64,000 bases of DNA, taken from contig JACRPC010000010.1 in NCBI GenBank assembly GCA_016214125.1, positions 34,175-98,174 of the forward strand, given 5' to 3'. A program made the position numbers and the translations under genes. The notes below the pieces were generated by a model. That model ran no database searches, was not told the DNA's origin, and saw only the letters and a list, made by a program, of their open reading frames with translations. Within the stretch, counting starts at the first letter, position 1. Each line of letters opens with the position of its first letter. Positions 1 through 7,850 of this stretch are shown piece by piece. This DNA is from Rhodospirillales bacterium (lineage in GTDB: Bacteria; Pseudomonadota; Alphaproteobacteria; Rhodospirillales; WMHbin7).

Positions 1-1
1 G

Positions 2-259
2 TACATCGCCGGGCATTCGCCCAATTCGGTGGTGGCGCTGGCCAATCTCGACTGGCTGCGCCGCGCCCATTTCCAGGACGCCACCGTCGACATCGTCGAC
101 ATCCTACGCGAACCCGAGCGGGCGATGGCCGATCGGGTGATCACCGCCCCGGCCCTGTTCAAGGTGGCGCCCAGCCCGCCAAGGATGTTGCTGGGCAATC
201 TCAGCGATGCGACGAAAGTGTTGCAGGGGCTGGGCTTGACCGCTCATGGCGCGCTCTAA
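2..259 (+). CDS. kaiB: KaiB family circadian/clock-like protein (5' end outside window)
   Basis: The reading frame is open from the window edge, so the start codon lies upstream. The visible 85 residues begin YIAGHSPNSVVALANL and contain the KaiB pattern of a thioredoxin-like beta-alpha-beta start (L-Y-I-A-G-x-x-P-N-S), then VDIVDILREPERA, TAPALFKVAP and the end motif LLGNLSDATKVLQGL. KaiB is a fold-switching partner of the KaiC ATPase. In proteobacteria kaiB usually follows kaiC, which I expect just upstream of the window. The last 14 bp overlap the start of the histidine kinase gene, so the two are probably translationally coupled and act in one pathway. Family assignment is firm; a true circadian function is not implied. 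Confidence 0.9.
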   Translation, partial: YIAGHSPNSVVALANLDWLRRAHFQDATVDIVDILREPERAMADRVITAPALFKVAPSPPRMLLGNLSDATKVLQGLGLTAHGAL

Positions 260-1163
260 GCCGGCCCTTCCCGCGGACGATCCGGGGGACGTCGATCTCG
301 TCGAACTGGTCGCGCGGCTGGCCGAGGCCGAGCGGGCGATCCGCGTGGCGACCGGCGGCGAAATCGACGCCGTCCTGCTGCCCGGCGCCGTCACCCCCTT
401 CCTGCTCCGCGACGCCCAAGAGGCGCTGCTGCGCGCCAAGAACGAGGCCGAACTGGCCAACCGCGCCAAATCGGAGTTCCTGGCGGCGATGAGCCATGAG
501 TTGCGCACCCCCCTAAACGCCATCCTGGGCTTTTCCGAAGCGATGCTGTCGGGGGTGTTGGGCGACATCGCCAACGCGCGCCACCGCGGCTACATCGCCG
601 ACATTTTCGAATCGGGCCGTCATTTGCTGGGGCTGGTCAACGACATCCTCGACATCGCGACCATCGAGGCCGGCAAGCTGGGCATGCACGCCGAGGAATG
701 CGCGCTGCCCGAGATCGTGGCCGCCGCCTTGCTGCTGGTCGAGCGACGCGCCCAGGGAAGCGGGGTCCGGATCGATTCCCGGATTGCCGAGCCGCTGCCG
801 CGCCTGTTCGTCGACCGGCGCCGCGTCAAGCAGGTGCTGGTCAACCTGCTGTCCAACGCCGTGAAGTTCACCCCGCGCGGCGGAACGGTTTCGGTTTCGG
901 CCGCGCGCACGCCGGATGGCGGTCTGACCCTTGCCGTGGCCGATGACGGCATCGGCATGGACGCCGAGGAATTGGCCCTGGCGCTGGCGCCCTTCGGCCA
1001 ATCGGGCGATCCGTATGTGCGGACCGTCGAAGGCAGCGGCCTGGGCCTGCCCTTGAGCCAGGGCCTGATGGCGGCGCACGAAGGCACCTTGGAAATCGTC
1101 AGCACGAAAGGCGTGGGCACCACGGTGACCGCCTACTTCCCCAAGGACCGAGTGGTCGGCTAG
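246..1163 (+). CDS. Soluble histidine kinase coupled to kaiB
   Basis: This 305-residue protein has no membrane segment. Residues 1-70 form a short region with a GGEIDAVLLPG stretch like those preceding PAS domains in other kinases, but no full sensor domain. The HisKA domain carries [10 protein letters not shown] with the phospho-accepting His near residue 84. The HATPase domain shows an N box (NLLSNAVKF), DDGIGM and GSGLGLPLS. No receiver or output domain is present and no response regulator lies beside it. Overlap with kaiB by 14 bp suggests that the Kai proteins supply its input, as proposed for other proteobacterial kaiC-kaiB-kinase operons. Its stop codon overlaps that of the convergent diguanylate cyclase gene in the tetranucleotide CTAG. 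Confidence 0.85.
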   Translation: MARSKPALPADDPGDVDLVELVARLAEAERAIRVATGGEIDAVLLPGAVTPFLLRDAQEALLRAKNEAELANRAKSEFLAAMSHELRTPLNAILGFSEAMLSGVLGDIANARHRGYIADIFESGRHLLGLVNDILDIATIEAGKLGMHAEECALPEIVAAALLLVERRAQGSGVRIDSRIAEPLPRLFVDRRRVKQVLVNLLSNAVKFTPRGGTVSVSAARTPDGGLTLAVADDGIGMDAEELALALAPFGQSGDPYVRTVEGSGLGLPLSQGLMAAHEGTLEIVSTKGVGTTVTAYFPKDRVVG

Positions 1164-2617
1164 AACGCCTCGGCCTCGGCACGGTCGCGGCCCCCTTCCT
1201 TGGCGCGATAAAGGGCGGCGTCGGCGCGGCCGACCAGCGATTCCAGCGTTTCGCCGGAGCGGTGGAGAGCGACGCCCAGGCTGACCGTCACCAGGCGCGG
1301 TTCCTCGGTCTGGCCGGCCGCTTCCTCGGCCAGCGCGGCGCGGATCTTGTCGGCCAGCCCGCGGGCCTGATCGAGCGGGCAATCCTTGAGCGCCACCAGG
1401 AATTCCTCGCCGCCCCAACGTCCGACCACGTCGCTGGCCCGAAGCGCCCGGCGCACCGTTTGCGCCGTGCGGTGCAGCAGCTTGTCGCCGGCCTGGTGGC
1501 CGAAGCGGTCGTTGACCGCCTTGAAATAATCGAGATCGAAGAGGATGGCGGCCAGCGGCTTCTTGGTCCGCTCGGCCTCGCGGATCGACTGGGCCAACAC
1601 CAGCTCCATGGCCTGGCGATTGAGCAGCCCGGTCAAGGGATCGGTGGTCGCCATGGTTTCCAGTCGGCGCTGGAAGTAATTGAGCACCACCGCCGCCAAG
1701 AGGGTGACGATCACCGTGACCAGGGCGCTGATCGCCAGGCTGCGCACCAGCGCCGCCTGGGCGGGCTTTAGGGATTCGTCGACCGACTGCTCGACCATCA
1801 GATGCCAGTTGAGTTCGGGAATGAAGCGGGTGTTGACCAGCCATTGAGCGCCCTCGTGCTGGTAGTCGAACAGGGCGCCGGCCGGACCGGTGGCGAGAAT
1901 GACCGGCGCCAGGGCCCCGATGCCCGGCGCCTCGGCCAAATTGTCCGCCCCGATATGGGCGACCGAGCCGCGCATCACCACCCGACCCTGGCGGTCGACG
2001 AAGGTGATGCGGCGTTTGAAGCGCGCCTGATAGCTTTCCAGAAGATGGCGCACCGTATCGACCGTGAGGCCGACGCCGGTCGCCCCCAGGAACCGGCCCT
2101 GGTAATCGAAGACCCGGTAATTGATGAAGATGGTGAGCGTCTCGCGGTTGGTCCAATCGGGATCGACGTTGATCTCGTAGGGTTCGGTCAGGGCGCGGAC
2201 CCGGAAGTACCAGGAATCGCGCTCGTCGGTCTCCGCCACCGTCTTGAAGCGGCCGCTGTGGTGGTAATAGGTCCGGCTGCGTTCGGAGACGAAGAAGCTG
2301 GTCACCGTCCGGTAGCGATCCTTGATTTCCTTGAGATAGCGGATGACGGCGCCTTCGTCGCCCTCGCCGGCCAGGGCCCAGTCGCGCAGGAAGGTGTCCT
2401 GGGCCATCATCGAAGAAATGAAGATCGGCCTAAGCAGGTCCTTCTGGATTTCCGAATAGATGTTGTCGCCGGTGAGCGGCAATTGGTGGGTGGAAATGCT
2501 TTCCAAGACCGTGTCGCGCGCCACCCGGTAGACGCTGAGGCTCACCGCCAGAAATCCCGCAACCAGCAAGACGACAAGGATGGCGATCAACCGCTTCTTG
2601 CCGGTCATCCGCTCCAT
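1160..2617 (-). CDS. Membrane diguanylate cyclase with periplasmic dCache-type sensor
   Basis: The 485-residue protein makes cyclic di-GMP from two GTP. A first membrane helix (about residues 9-30) and a second (about 290-315) flank a roughly 250-residue periplasmic region of Cache type, likely a small-molecule sensor. The C-terminal GGDEF domain (about 320-480) begins TTDPLTGLLNR and carries the active-site motif GGEEF. RASD, five residues before that motif, fits the RxxD inhibitory product-binding site, so an active, feedback-inhibited enzyme is expected. It is transcribed away from a second cyclase gene across a 219-bp AT-rich spacer and converges on the kaiB-linked kinase gene with shared stop-codon bases. 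Confidence 0.9.
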   Translation of the reverse strand: MERMTGKKRLIAILVVLLVAGFLAVSLSVYRVARDTVLESISTHQLPLTGDNIYSEIQKDLLRPIFISSMMAQDTFLRDWALAGEGDEGAVIRYLKEIKDRYRTVTSFFVSERSRTYYHHSGRFKTVAETDERDSWYFRVRALTEPYEINVDPDWTNRETLTIFINYRVFDYQGRFLGATGVGLTVDTVRHLLESYQARFKRRITFVDRQGRVVMRGSVAHIGADNLAEAPGIGALAPVILATGPAGALFDYQHEGAQWLVNTRFIPELNWHLMVEQSVDESLKPAQAALVRSLAISALVTVIVTLLAAVVLNYFQRRLETMATTDPLTGLLNRQAMELVLAQSIREAERTKKPLAAILFDLDYFKAVNDRFGHQAGDKLLHRTAQTVRRALRASDVVGRWGGEEFLVALKDCPLDQARGLADKIRAALAEEAAGQTEEPRLVTVSLGVALHRSGETLESLVGRADAALYRAKEGGRDRAEAEAF

Positions 2618-2714
2618 GGCCGTTACCCTTTCCGCCCCTCTTTCAATCCGAGCGCGATGATGCGCCCGTAATTATAATAAGATTATGAATCGCGCCTCGA
2701 AAAAAAATCACAAT

Positions 2715-2736
2715 AACAATGCTGGAACAATGCTGG
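2715..2736. repeat. Perfect tandem 11-bp repeat in divergent cyclase promoter region
   Basis: AACAATGCTGG occurs twice with no spacer in the 219-bp gap between the two divergent diguanylate cyclase genes. Two copies one helical turn apart would suit a protein binding one DNA face. The repeat lies just downstream of an AT-rich stretch (2668-2714) that also holds ATAAT-AAG-ATTAT at 2674-2686. An operator role is inference. Confidence 0.45.
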
Positions 2737-2836
2737 CGCTTTCCGGCGAAAACCGGGGCCGCGCGGGAGACCTGGACGCTCGCCATCCTTGGCGGCATGA
2801 TGGCGGCCGATTCCTTGAGGAGGGACATCGGCCGTC

Positions 2837-4063
2837 ATGACCGACACGAACGCGCACGCCCCCAACCCAGAGCCGAACGGCGCCCCGGGCGGCAAGGGCT
2901 TTGCCCGCCATCTTTTCGCCCCGGTGAAGATTTCCGCCAGCCAGGCCCTCGATCTGCTGGTGCCGTTCCGCCACTCGCAGCACATCCGCCGTCACGCCGC
3001 GCAGGTGATCATCTCGCGCATCCAGCTTGTGAGCGCGCTGTTCGCGGTCTTGGTGCCGCTGTTCGCCATCATCGATTGGATGGTCTTTCCCTGGCCGCAA
3101 TGGCTGATGATGACCGGGTTGCGCGTCGCCTCGGCCCTGGTCTTCCTGCTGCTCGCCTGGCCCTGGGACAGCGGCAAGAGCCGCGTTCAGGCCGACGCCA
3201 TGCTGATGATCATGCTGCTGGTGCCGCCGGTCTTCTATCTGCTGTCGATCGAGGTCAATCGGGGCATGCTGCACGGCGATTTCGGCCGGCTGGTGACCAG
3301 CCTCTACGCCCTGATGCCCAACATCGTGCTGGCCGGGCTGGCCATCTTCCCCCTGACGGCCTTGGAAGTGGCGGCCTTTTCGATTCCCGCCTTCGCCTTC
3401 GCCGTCTTTGGCATCCAATTGAGCGGCCAGGAGCTGGCGCTCAACCAGCATGGCCCGATGCTGTGGCTGATGGTGCTGGTGATGGGCGTCGCCATGTTCT
3501 CGGGCATGAGCCAGCTCCATTACATGACGGCGCTGGTCAACCGGGCGATGGTCGATCCCCTGACCGGCGCCTACACGCGCCGCTCGGGCGGCGAGACGCT
3601 CGACCTCTTGTTCCGGCTGGCGGCGCTGCAGAACCTGCCGCTTTCCATCGCCTTCTTCGATCTCGACAAGTTCAAGTCGATCAACGACAGCTTCGGCCAC
3701 GAGGCCGGCGACGCGGCGCTGAAAACCCTGGCCGAGCGCCTGCGCCAGGGCTTGCGCGGCGGCGACGTTCTGGTGCGCTGGGGCGGCGAGGAGTTCGTCG
3801 CCATCTTGAACAACACCGACGCCGCCGGAGCCGAGATCGTGATTAAGCGCCTGCGCCAGATGGGCTTCGGCGACCGGCCGGACGGCAAGCCGATGACCGC
3901 CTCGATCGGGGTGGCCGAACGGCGCCAGGACAAGACGCCCGACTGGCCGCATCTGATCGAGCTGGCCGATCAGCGCATGTATGGCGCTAAGAAGGGGGGG
4001 CGCGACCGCGCCGTCTTCCCCGGCAACCGGGTGTTGCCCTTCGGCTCGGCGCCGATCCTGTAG
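2837..4063 (+). CDS. Diguanylate cyclase with multi-helix membrane sensor
   Basis: This 408-residue protein has a cytoplasmic N-terminus of about 55 residues, then about six hydrophobic helices (residues 58-230) resembling an integral-membrane sensor of MASE type; I cannot assign the subtype. The GGDEF domain (about 235-395) begins VDPLTGAYTRR, has FFDLDKFKSIND and ends in ADQRMYGAKKGG. The catalytic motif is intact (GGEEF) and RGGD five residues before it matches the inhibitory site, so it should be an active cyclase. A purine-rich GAGGAGGG lies 11 nt before the ATG. The gene is divergent from another cyclase gene, an arrangement that would allow co-regulation from one spacer. It ends 24 bp from the convergent CBS-domain gene. 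Confidence 0.9.
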   Translation: MTDTNAHAPNPEPNGAPGGKGFARHLFAPVKISASQALDLLVPFRHSQHIRRHAAQVIISRIQLVSALFAVLVPLFAIIDWMVFPWPQWLMMTGLRVASALVFLLLAWPWDSGKSRVQADAMLMIMLLVPPVFYLLSIEVNRGMLHGDFGRLVTSLYALMPNIVLAGLAIFPLTALEVAAFSIPAFAFAVFGIQLSGQELALNQHGPMLWLMVLVMGVAMFSGMSQLHYMTALVNRAMVDPLTGAYTRRSGGETLDLLFRLAALQNLPLSIAFFDLDKFKSINDSFGHEAGDAALKTLAERLRQGLRGGDVLVRWGGEEFVAILNNTDAAGAEIVIKRLRQMGFGDRPDGKPMTASIGVAERRQDKTPDWPHLIELADQRMYGAKKGGRDRAVFPGNRVLPFGSAPIL

Positions 4064-4086
4064 GGCGCGGCGCCGGCGGCGGACCG

Positions 4087-4536
4087 TCAGTTGGCGCTGC
4101 CGTAGGATTCGCCGTAGATGTAGGCTTCGCGGTCCTTGAGCTCGCGCTCCATGTGGCGCTGCACGGCGGCGTAGAGGTCGCGCACCGAGACCATCCCCAC
4201 CACCTTGCCGCCGTCAACCACCGGCAGATGGCGGTAGCCGCCGGCGTGCATGCGCTCGAGCGCTTCGCCGGCGGTGGCGTGCGAGGCCAGCGTGTCGGGC
4301 TTGGTGGTCATCACCTGGGCCACCTTGGTGGTCTCCGGGTTGAGGCCCTTGGCGACCACCCGGGTCATGACGTCGCGTTCGGTGAGGATGCCGCGAAGCG
4401 TGCCGCCCTCGATCACCATCAAGGCGCCGATGCGCTTGTCGGCCATCAGGGTTGCGGCCTCGCGGACCGTGGCGCCCTCGCCCACCGAGATCAGGGTTTG
4501 GTTTTGGATGATGTGCGGAACGATGCGCGCCTGCAT
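4087..4536 (-). CDS. CBS-domain pair protein
   Basis: The 149-residue protein consists almost entirely of two CBS motifs (about residues 10-65 and 75-130), for example TVREAATLMADKRIGALMVI and LERMHAGGYRHLPVVDGGKVVGMVSVRDL. Such stand-alone pairs bind adenine nucleotides and usually act as regulatory partners; no target is evident here. I chose the internal ATG at 4536 over an upstream in-frame ATG because GGGAGACC precedes it and the CBS fold then starts near the N-terminus. The neighbour on the same strand is the HlyC/CorC protein 51 bp upstream, which also has CBS domains. Confidence 0.85.
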   Translation of the reverse strand: MQARIVPHIIQNQTLISVGEGATVREAATLMADKRIGALMVIEGGTLRGILTERDVMTRVVAKGLNPETTKVAQVMTTKPDTLASHATAGEALERMHAGGYRHLPVVDGGKVVGMVSVRDLYAAVQRHMERELKDREAYIYGESYGSAN

Positions 4537-4587
4537 GGTGGTCTCCCTTTTCCCCAGGGGAGCCGGAATGGTCCCGGCCTCCATCCC

Positions 4588-5880
4588 CTAGATTTGCTGC
4601 CCCGGCAGGTTGCGGTCAAGGGGGGGCGTGACCTTGACGAGCCCAATCTGGTTCTTGTGGCGACGGAGGATTTCGAACCGAAAGCCGAAAAAACCGAACA
4701 CTTGGCCCACTTCAGGGATCCGCCTTGCCTCGTGCAGCAACAGCCCGGCCAGGGTGGCGGCGCGCTCGTCGGGCAGGCGCCAATCGAATTCACGGTTGAG
4801 GTCGCGCAAGGTCACCGAGCCCGCGACGGCGAGCGAGCCGTCGGCCAGACGCTTGACGCCGCCCACCGCCAGATCGTGCTCGTCTTTGATGTCGCCCACG
4901 ATCTCTTCCAGGATGTCTTCCAGCGTCACCACGCCCAGGAAGACCCCGTATTCGTCGACCACCAGGGCGAAATGTTCGTGGCGGTCGCGGAAGGATTGCA
5001 ATTGGTCGATCAGGGCCGTGGTGTCGGGAATGAACCAGGGCGGCTGGGCGAGCACGGTGACGTCGAGATGGCTGACGTCGTCCATGTGGACGCGCAGGGC
5101 CCGCAAGAGCGCCTTGGCGTGGACGACGCCGATGATGTTGTCGGGATTGCCCCGCCACAGCGGCACCCGCGTGTAGGGGCTGGCGAGAATCTGGTCGAGG
5201 AGCTGTTCGGGCGGCAGATCGGCGTCAAGCGTGAAGGCGTTGCGCCGATGGGTCATGATCTCTTCGACCGTGACGTCGCCCAGCTCAAGGATCGAGCGCA
5301 GCATGGCGCGCTCATGGCGGACCTCGTCGGCCTCGGCGTGGATTTCGATGGCGCCCTTCAATTCGGTCATCGCGGTGTCGATGTCGCGCAAGCCGTCGAC
5401 CCTGACCCCGAACAGCCGAAGCGTGGCCCGCACCAAAGACTGGACGACGACCAGAAACGGCGCCAGCAGAAAGGTCAGGCCCAGAACCATCGGCGCCGCC
5501 CGGCGCACCGCGCGGTCGGCGTTGTGAATGGCGTAGGTCTTGGGCAGGATTTCGCCGAAGGCGACCAGGATCACGGTCATGACGGCGGTGGCGTAGGCGA
5601 CGCCGGCTTCGCCGAACAGGCCGATCAGGATGCTGGTCATCAGCGCCGAGGCCAGGATGTTGACCATGTTGTTGCCGAGCAAGAGCGCGCCCAACACCCG
5701 CTCGCGGCGCTGGAGCAGCCGGTTGACCAGGGCGGCGCGCACATCGCCATCCTGTTCGAGCTGGTGCATGAGCGGGCGCGAGACCGCGGTGAGCGCCGTT
5801 TCCGACGCCGAGAGGAGCGCCGACATCAGCAGCAGAACGACCACGGCGCCGAGATAGATCCAATCGAGCGTGGTGATCAT
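4588..5880 (-). CDS. HlyC/CorC family membrane protein (CNNM-CBS-CorC)
   Basis: The 430-residue protein has an N-terminal CNNM/DUF21 membrane domain (four hydrophobic segments within about 1-175), a CBS pair (about 190-320) with a THRRNAFTLDADLP start, and a C-terminal CorC/HlyC domain (about 335-425). The family is linked to magnesium or cobalt efflux and membrane integrity; the name hemolysin is historical. The start is fixed by an ATGA overlap with the end of aroB: the open frame continues far upstream but only as a shadow of aroB. It is the third gene of an aroK-aroB-hlyC/corC run, an order common in alphaproteobacteria. Confidence 0.9.
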   Translation of the reverse strand: MITTLDWIYLGAVVVLLLMSALLSASETALTAVSRPLMHQLEQDGDVRAALVNRLLQRRERVLGALLLGNNMVNILASALMTSILIGLFGEAGVAYATAVMTVILVAFGEILPKTYAIHNADRAVRRAAPMVLGLTFLLAPFLVVVQSLVRATLRLFGVRVDGLRDIDTAMTELKGAIEIHAEADEVRHERAMLRSILELGDVTVEEIMTHRRNAFTLDADLPPEQLLDQILASPYTRVPLWRGNPDNIIGVVHAKALLRALRVHMDDVSHLDVTVLAQPPWFIPDTTALIDQLQSFRDRHEHFALVVDEYGVFLGVVTLEDILEEIVGDIKDEHDLAVGGVKRLADGSLAVAGSVTLRDLNREFDWRLPDERAATLAGLLLHEARRIPEVGQVFGFFGFRFEILRRHKNQIGLVKVTPPLDRNLPGQQI

Positions 5881-6998
5881 GACCGGGCGCGCTCGCAAAG
5901 GTCGGCCAGGAAGCCTTGCAGCCGCTCGGCCGGCACGTCGGAGGCCAGAAAGGCCTGGCCGATGGCGCGGGCGAGCACGAAGGTCATCCGCCCGTCCGCC
6001 ACCTTCTTGTCGCGCGCCATGTGGGCCAGCAGCCGCTGGGCGTTCCAGACGATGCCTTGCAGGGCCGGCAGGTCCGACGGCAGGCCGATCCGTTGCAGAT
6101 GGGCCTCGACGCGCCGGCGCTGGTCGGCCGGGCAAAGGCCCAGCGATTCCGAGAGGGCGAAGGCCAGCCCCAGACCGGCCGCCACCGCCTCGCCATGGCG
6201 GAGGCGGTCGTCATAGCCGGCCTCGGCCTCGAGCGCGTGGCCGAAGGTGTGGCCGAGATTGAGCAGCGCCCGCGGCCCCGATTCGCGCTCATCGAGCGCT
6301 ACGATGCGGGCCTTGGCGGCCACACAACGCGCCACCGCCTCTTGGGTGGCCGCGCCGTCGCCCTCGAGCAGTTTGGGACCGTTGGTTTCCAGCCAAGCGA
6401 AGAAGGGCGCGTCGTCGATCAGCCCGTACTTCACCACCTCGGCGTAGCCGGCGCGGCGCTCGCGCATGGACAGAGTGGCCAGGGTGTCGGTGTCGGCCAG
6501 AACGAGGCGCGGCTGGTAAAAGGCGCCGACCAGATTCTTGCCCCGCTTGGTGTTGATGCCGGTCTTGCCGCCGACCGAACTGTCGACCTGGGCCAGAAGG
6601 GTGGTCGGCACCTGGAGGAAGGGCAGGCCGCGCAGCCCGATCGCCGCGGCAAAGCCGACCAGATCGCCCACCACGCCGCCGCCCAACGCGACGAGCGTGG
6701 TGCGCCGCTCGACCCCGGCGGCGAGAAGGACATCGAGCAGCGCTTCCAGATGGGCGAAATCCTTGGTCGCCTCGCCGGCCGGCACCACATGATGCTGGGC
6801 GGCGATCCCCGCCTTGGCCAAGGCCGCAAGGGCCGGATCGAGATAATGACGCGCCACCTGGGCGTCGGTGATCACAAACACCCGCTTCTGGGCCAGAACC
6901 GGCGCCGCCCATTCGCCCAGCCGCCCGATCAGGCCCGGCCCGACGACGACGTCATAGGCGCGCTCGCCCAGTCCGACGCGGACGATGCGTTCGCTCAT
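5877..6998 (-). CDS. aroB: 3-dehydroquinate synthase
   Basis: AroB (373 residues) converts DAHP to 3-dehydroquinate, the second step of the shikimate pathway, using NAD+ and a divalent metal in the cytoplasm. Family motifs are present: GGGVVGDLVGFAA for NAD binding, PTTLLAQVDSSVGGKTGIN, and the metal ligands in YAEVVKYGLI, NLGHTFGHALE and RHGEAVAAG. Length is normal. ATGA overlaps with aroK upstream and the HlyC/CorC gene downstream indicate translational coupling in one operon. Confidence 0.97.
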   Translation of the reverse strand: MSERIVRVGLGERAYDVVVGPGLIGRLGEWAAPVLAQKRVFVITDAQVARHYLDPALAALAKAGIAAQHHVVPAGEATKDFAHLEALLDVLLAAGVERRTTLVALGGGVVGDLVGFAAAIGLRGLPFLQVPTTLLAQVDSSVGGKTGINTKRGKNLVGAFYQPRLVLADTDTLATLSMRERRAGYAEVVKYGLIDDAPFFAWLETNGPKLLEGDGAATQEAVARCVAAKARIVALDERESGPRALLNLGHTFGHALEAEAGYDDRLRHGEAVAAGLGLAFALSESLGLCPADQRRRVEAHLQRIGLPSDLPALQGIVWNAQRLLAHMARDKKVADGRMTFVLARAIGQAFLASDVPAERLQGFLADLCERARS

Positions 6999-7591
6999 GC
7001 CGGCACCGTCCGCATCCGATGCTCGTCGAGCGCCGCCTTGACCCGCTTGGCGGTGGCGTCGGCCGATTCCGAATTGCTGTCGACCGTGATGTCGGCCTCG
7101 GCATAGACCGGATAGCGTTCCGCCATCAGCCGGGCGAGCGTGGCCTTGGGATCGCCGGTGTTGAGCAGCGGCCGATGGCCGCGGCCCTTGGTGCGGCCGT
7201 ACAGAAGGTCGAGATCGGCCTTGAGCCAGATCGAGATCGCCCGGCTTTTGATTGCGGCGCGCGTTTCGGGGTCCATGAAGGCGCCGCCGCCCGCCGCCAG
7301 CACCAGCGGCGGACCTTCGAGCAGGCGGATCATCACCTTGCGCTCGCCCTCGCGGAAGGCGGCCTCGCCGAAGCGGGCGAAGAAATCGGCGACCGAGCAG
7401 CCGGCGGCGGCCTCGATCTCGGCGTCGGCATCCTTGAAAGGGCAGCCCAAGAGAATGGCCAGCCGACGCCCGACCGCGCTTTTCCCCGCCCCCATGAGGC
7501 CGATCAGCACCAGGGAGCGATCAAGCGACGGCGATTCGGGGGCGTTCACCGGCACCCCCGACGTTGAAAGGCCCCGATCCGGCCGGTACAC
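6995..7591 (-). CDS. aroK: Shikimate kinase
   Basis: The 198-residue enzyme phosphorylates shikimate with ATP. It has a P-loop (GLMGAGKSAVGR), a DADAEIE motif for shikimate/Mg2+ binding, GEAAFREGERKVM and the glycine-rich GGGAF loop. The first 20 residues before the P-loop region (MYRPDRGLSTSGVPVNAPES) are longer than usual; an internal GTG about 13 codons in is an alternative start. It overlaps aroB by ATGA and heads the operon. The 118-bp gap upstream separates it from a divergent small membrane protein gene. Confidence 0.95.
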   Translation of the reverse strand: MYRPDRGLSTSGVPVNAPESPSLDRSLVLIGLMGAGKSAVGRRLAILLGCPFKDADAEIEAAAGCSVADFFARFGEAAFREGERKVMIRLLEGPPLVLAAGGGAFMDPETRAAIKSRAISIWLKADLDLLYGRTKGRGHRPLLNTGDPKATLARLMAERYPVYAEADITVDSNSESADATAKRVKAALDEHRMRTVPA

Positions 7592-7709
7592 TGCCCAACA
7601 ATTGTCATGATCGCGAGCTTACCATGAAACCGTCGCATCGCTGGCGCTTTTACCGGCGAAGCGGCTTAGTGTCCATCCTCTGTCCATCCTCTTTTCCCCA
7701 CGAGGGCTT

Positions 7710-7850
7710 ATGAAGACCCTGTCGCGCATTCTGGTCATTCTGGTGTTTCTGGTGCTGGGGGCCGGCGTGGCCTTTCTCGCCACCTGGGATATGCCGCCCC
7801 CCACCGCCAAGGTCGAAAAGGTCATTCCCAATGAACGCTTTGCGCGCTAG
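7710..7850 (+). CDS. Small single-pass membrane protein
   Basis: This 46-residue protein starts MKTLSRILVILVFLVLGAG, one hydrophobic helix, followed by a short Pro- and Lys-containing tail ending NERFAR. An in-frame ATG lies after an A/G-containing leader (CGAGGGCTT). The gene overlaps the following exported-protein gene by 20 bp, which argues for coupled translation and against chance. I do not recognise a family. Comparable tiny membrane proteins occur upstream of xerD loci in related bacteria as far as I recall, but I could not check this. Confidence 0.6.
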   Translation: MKTLSRILVILVFLVLGAGVAFLATWDMPPPTAKVEKVIPNERFAR

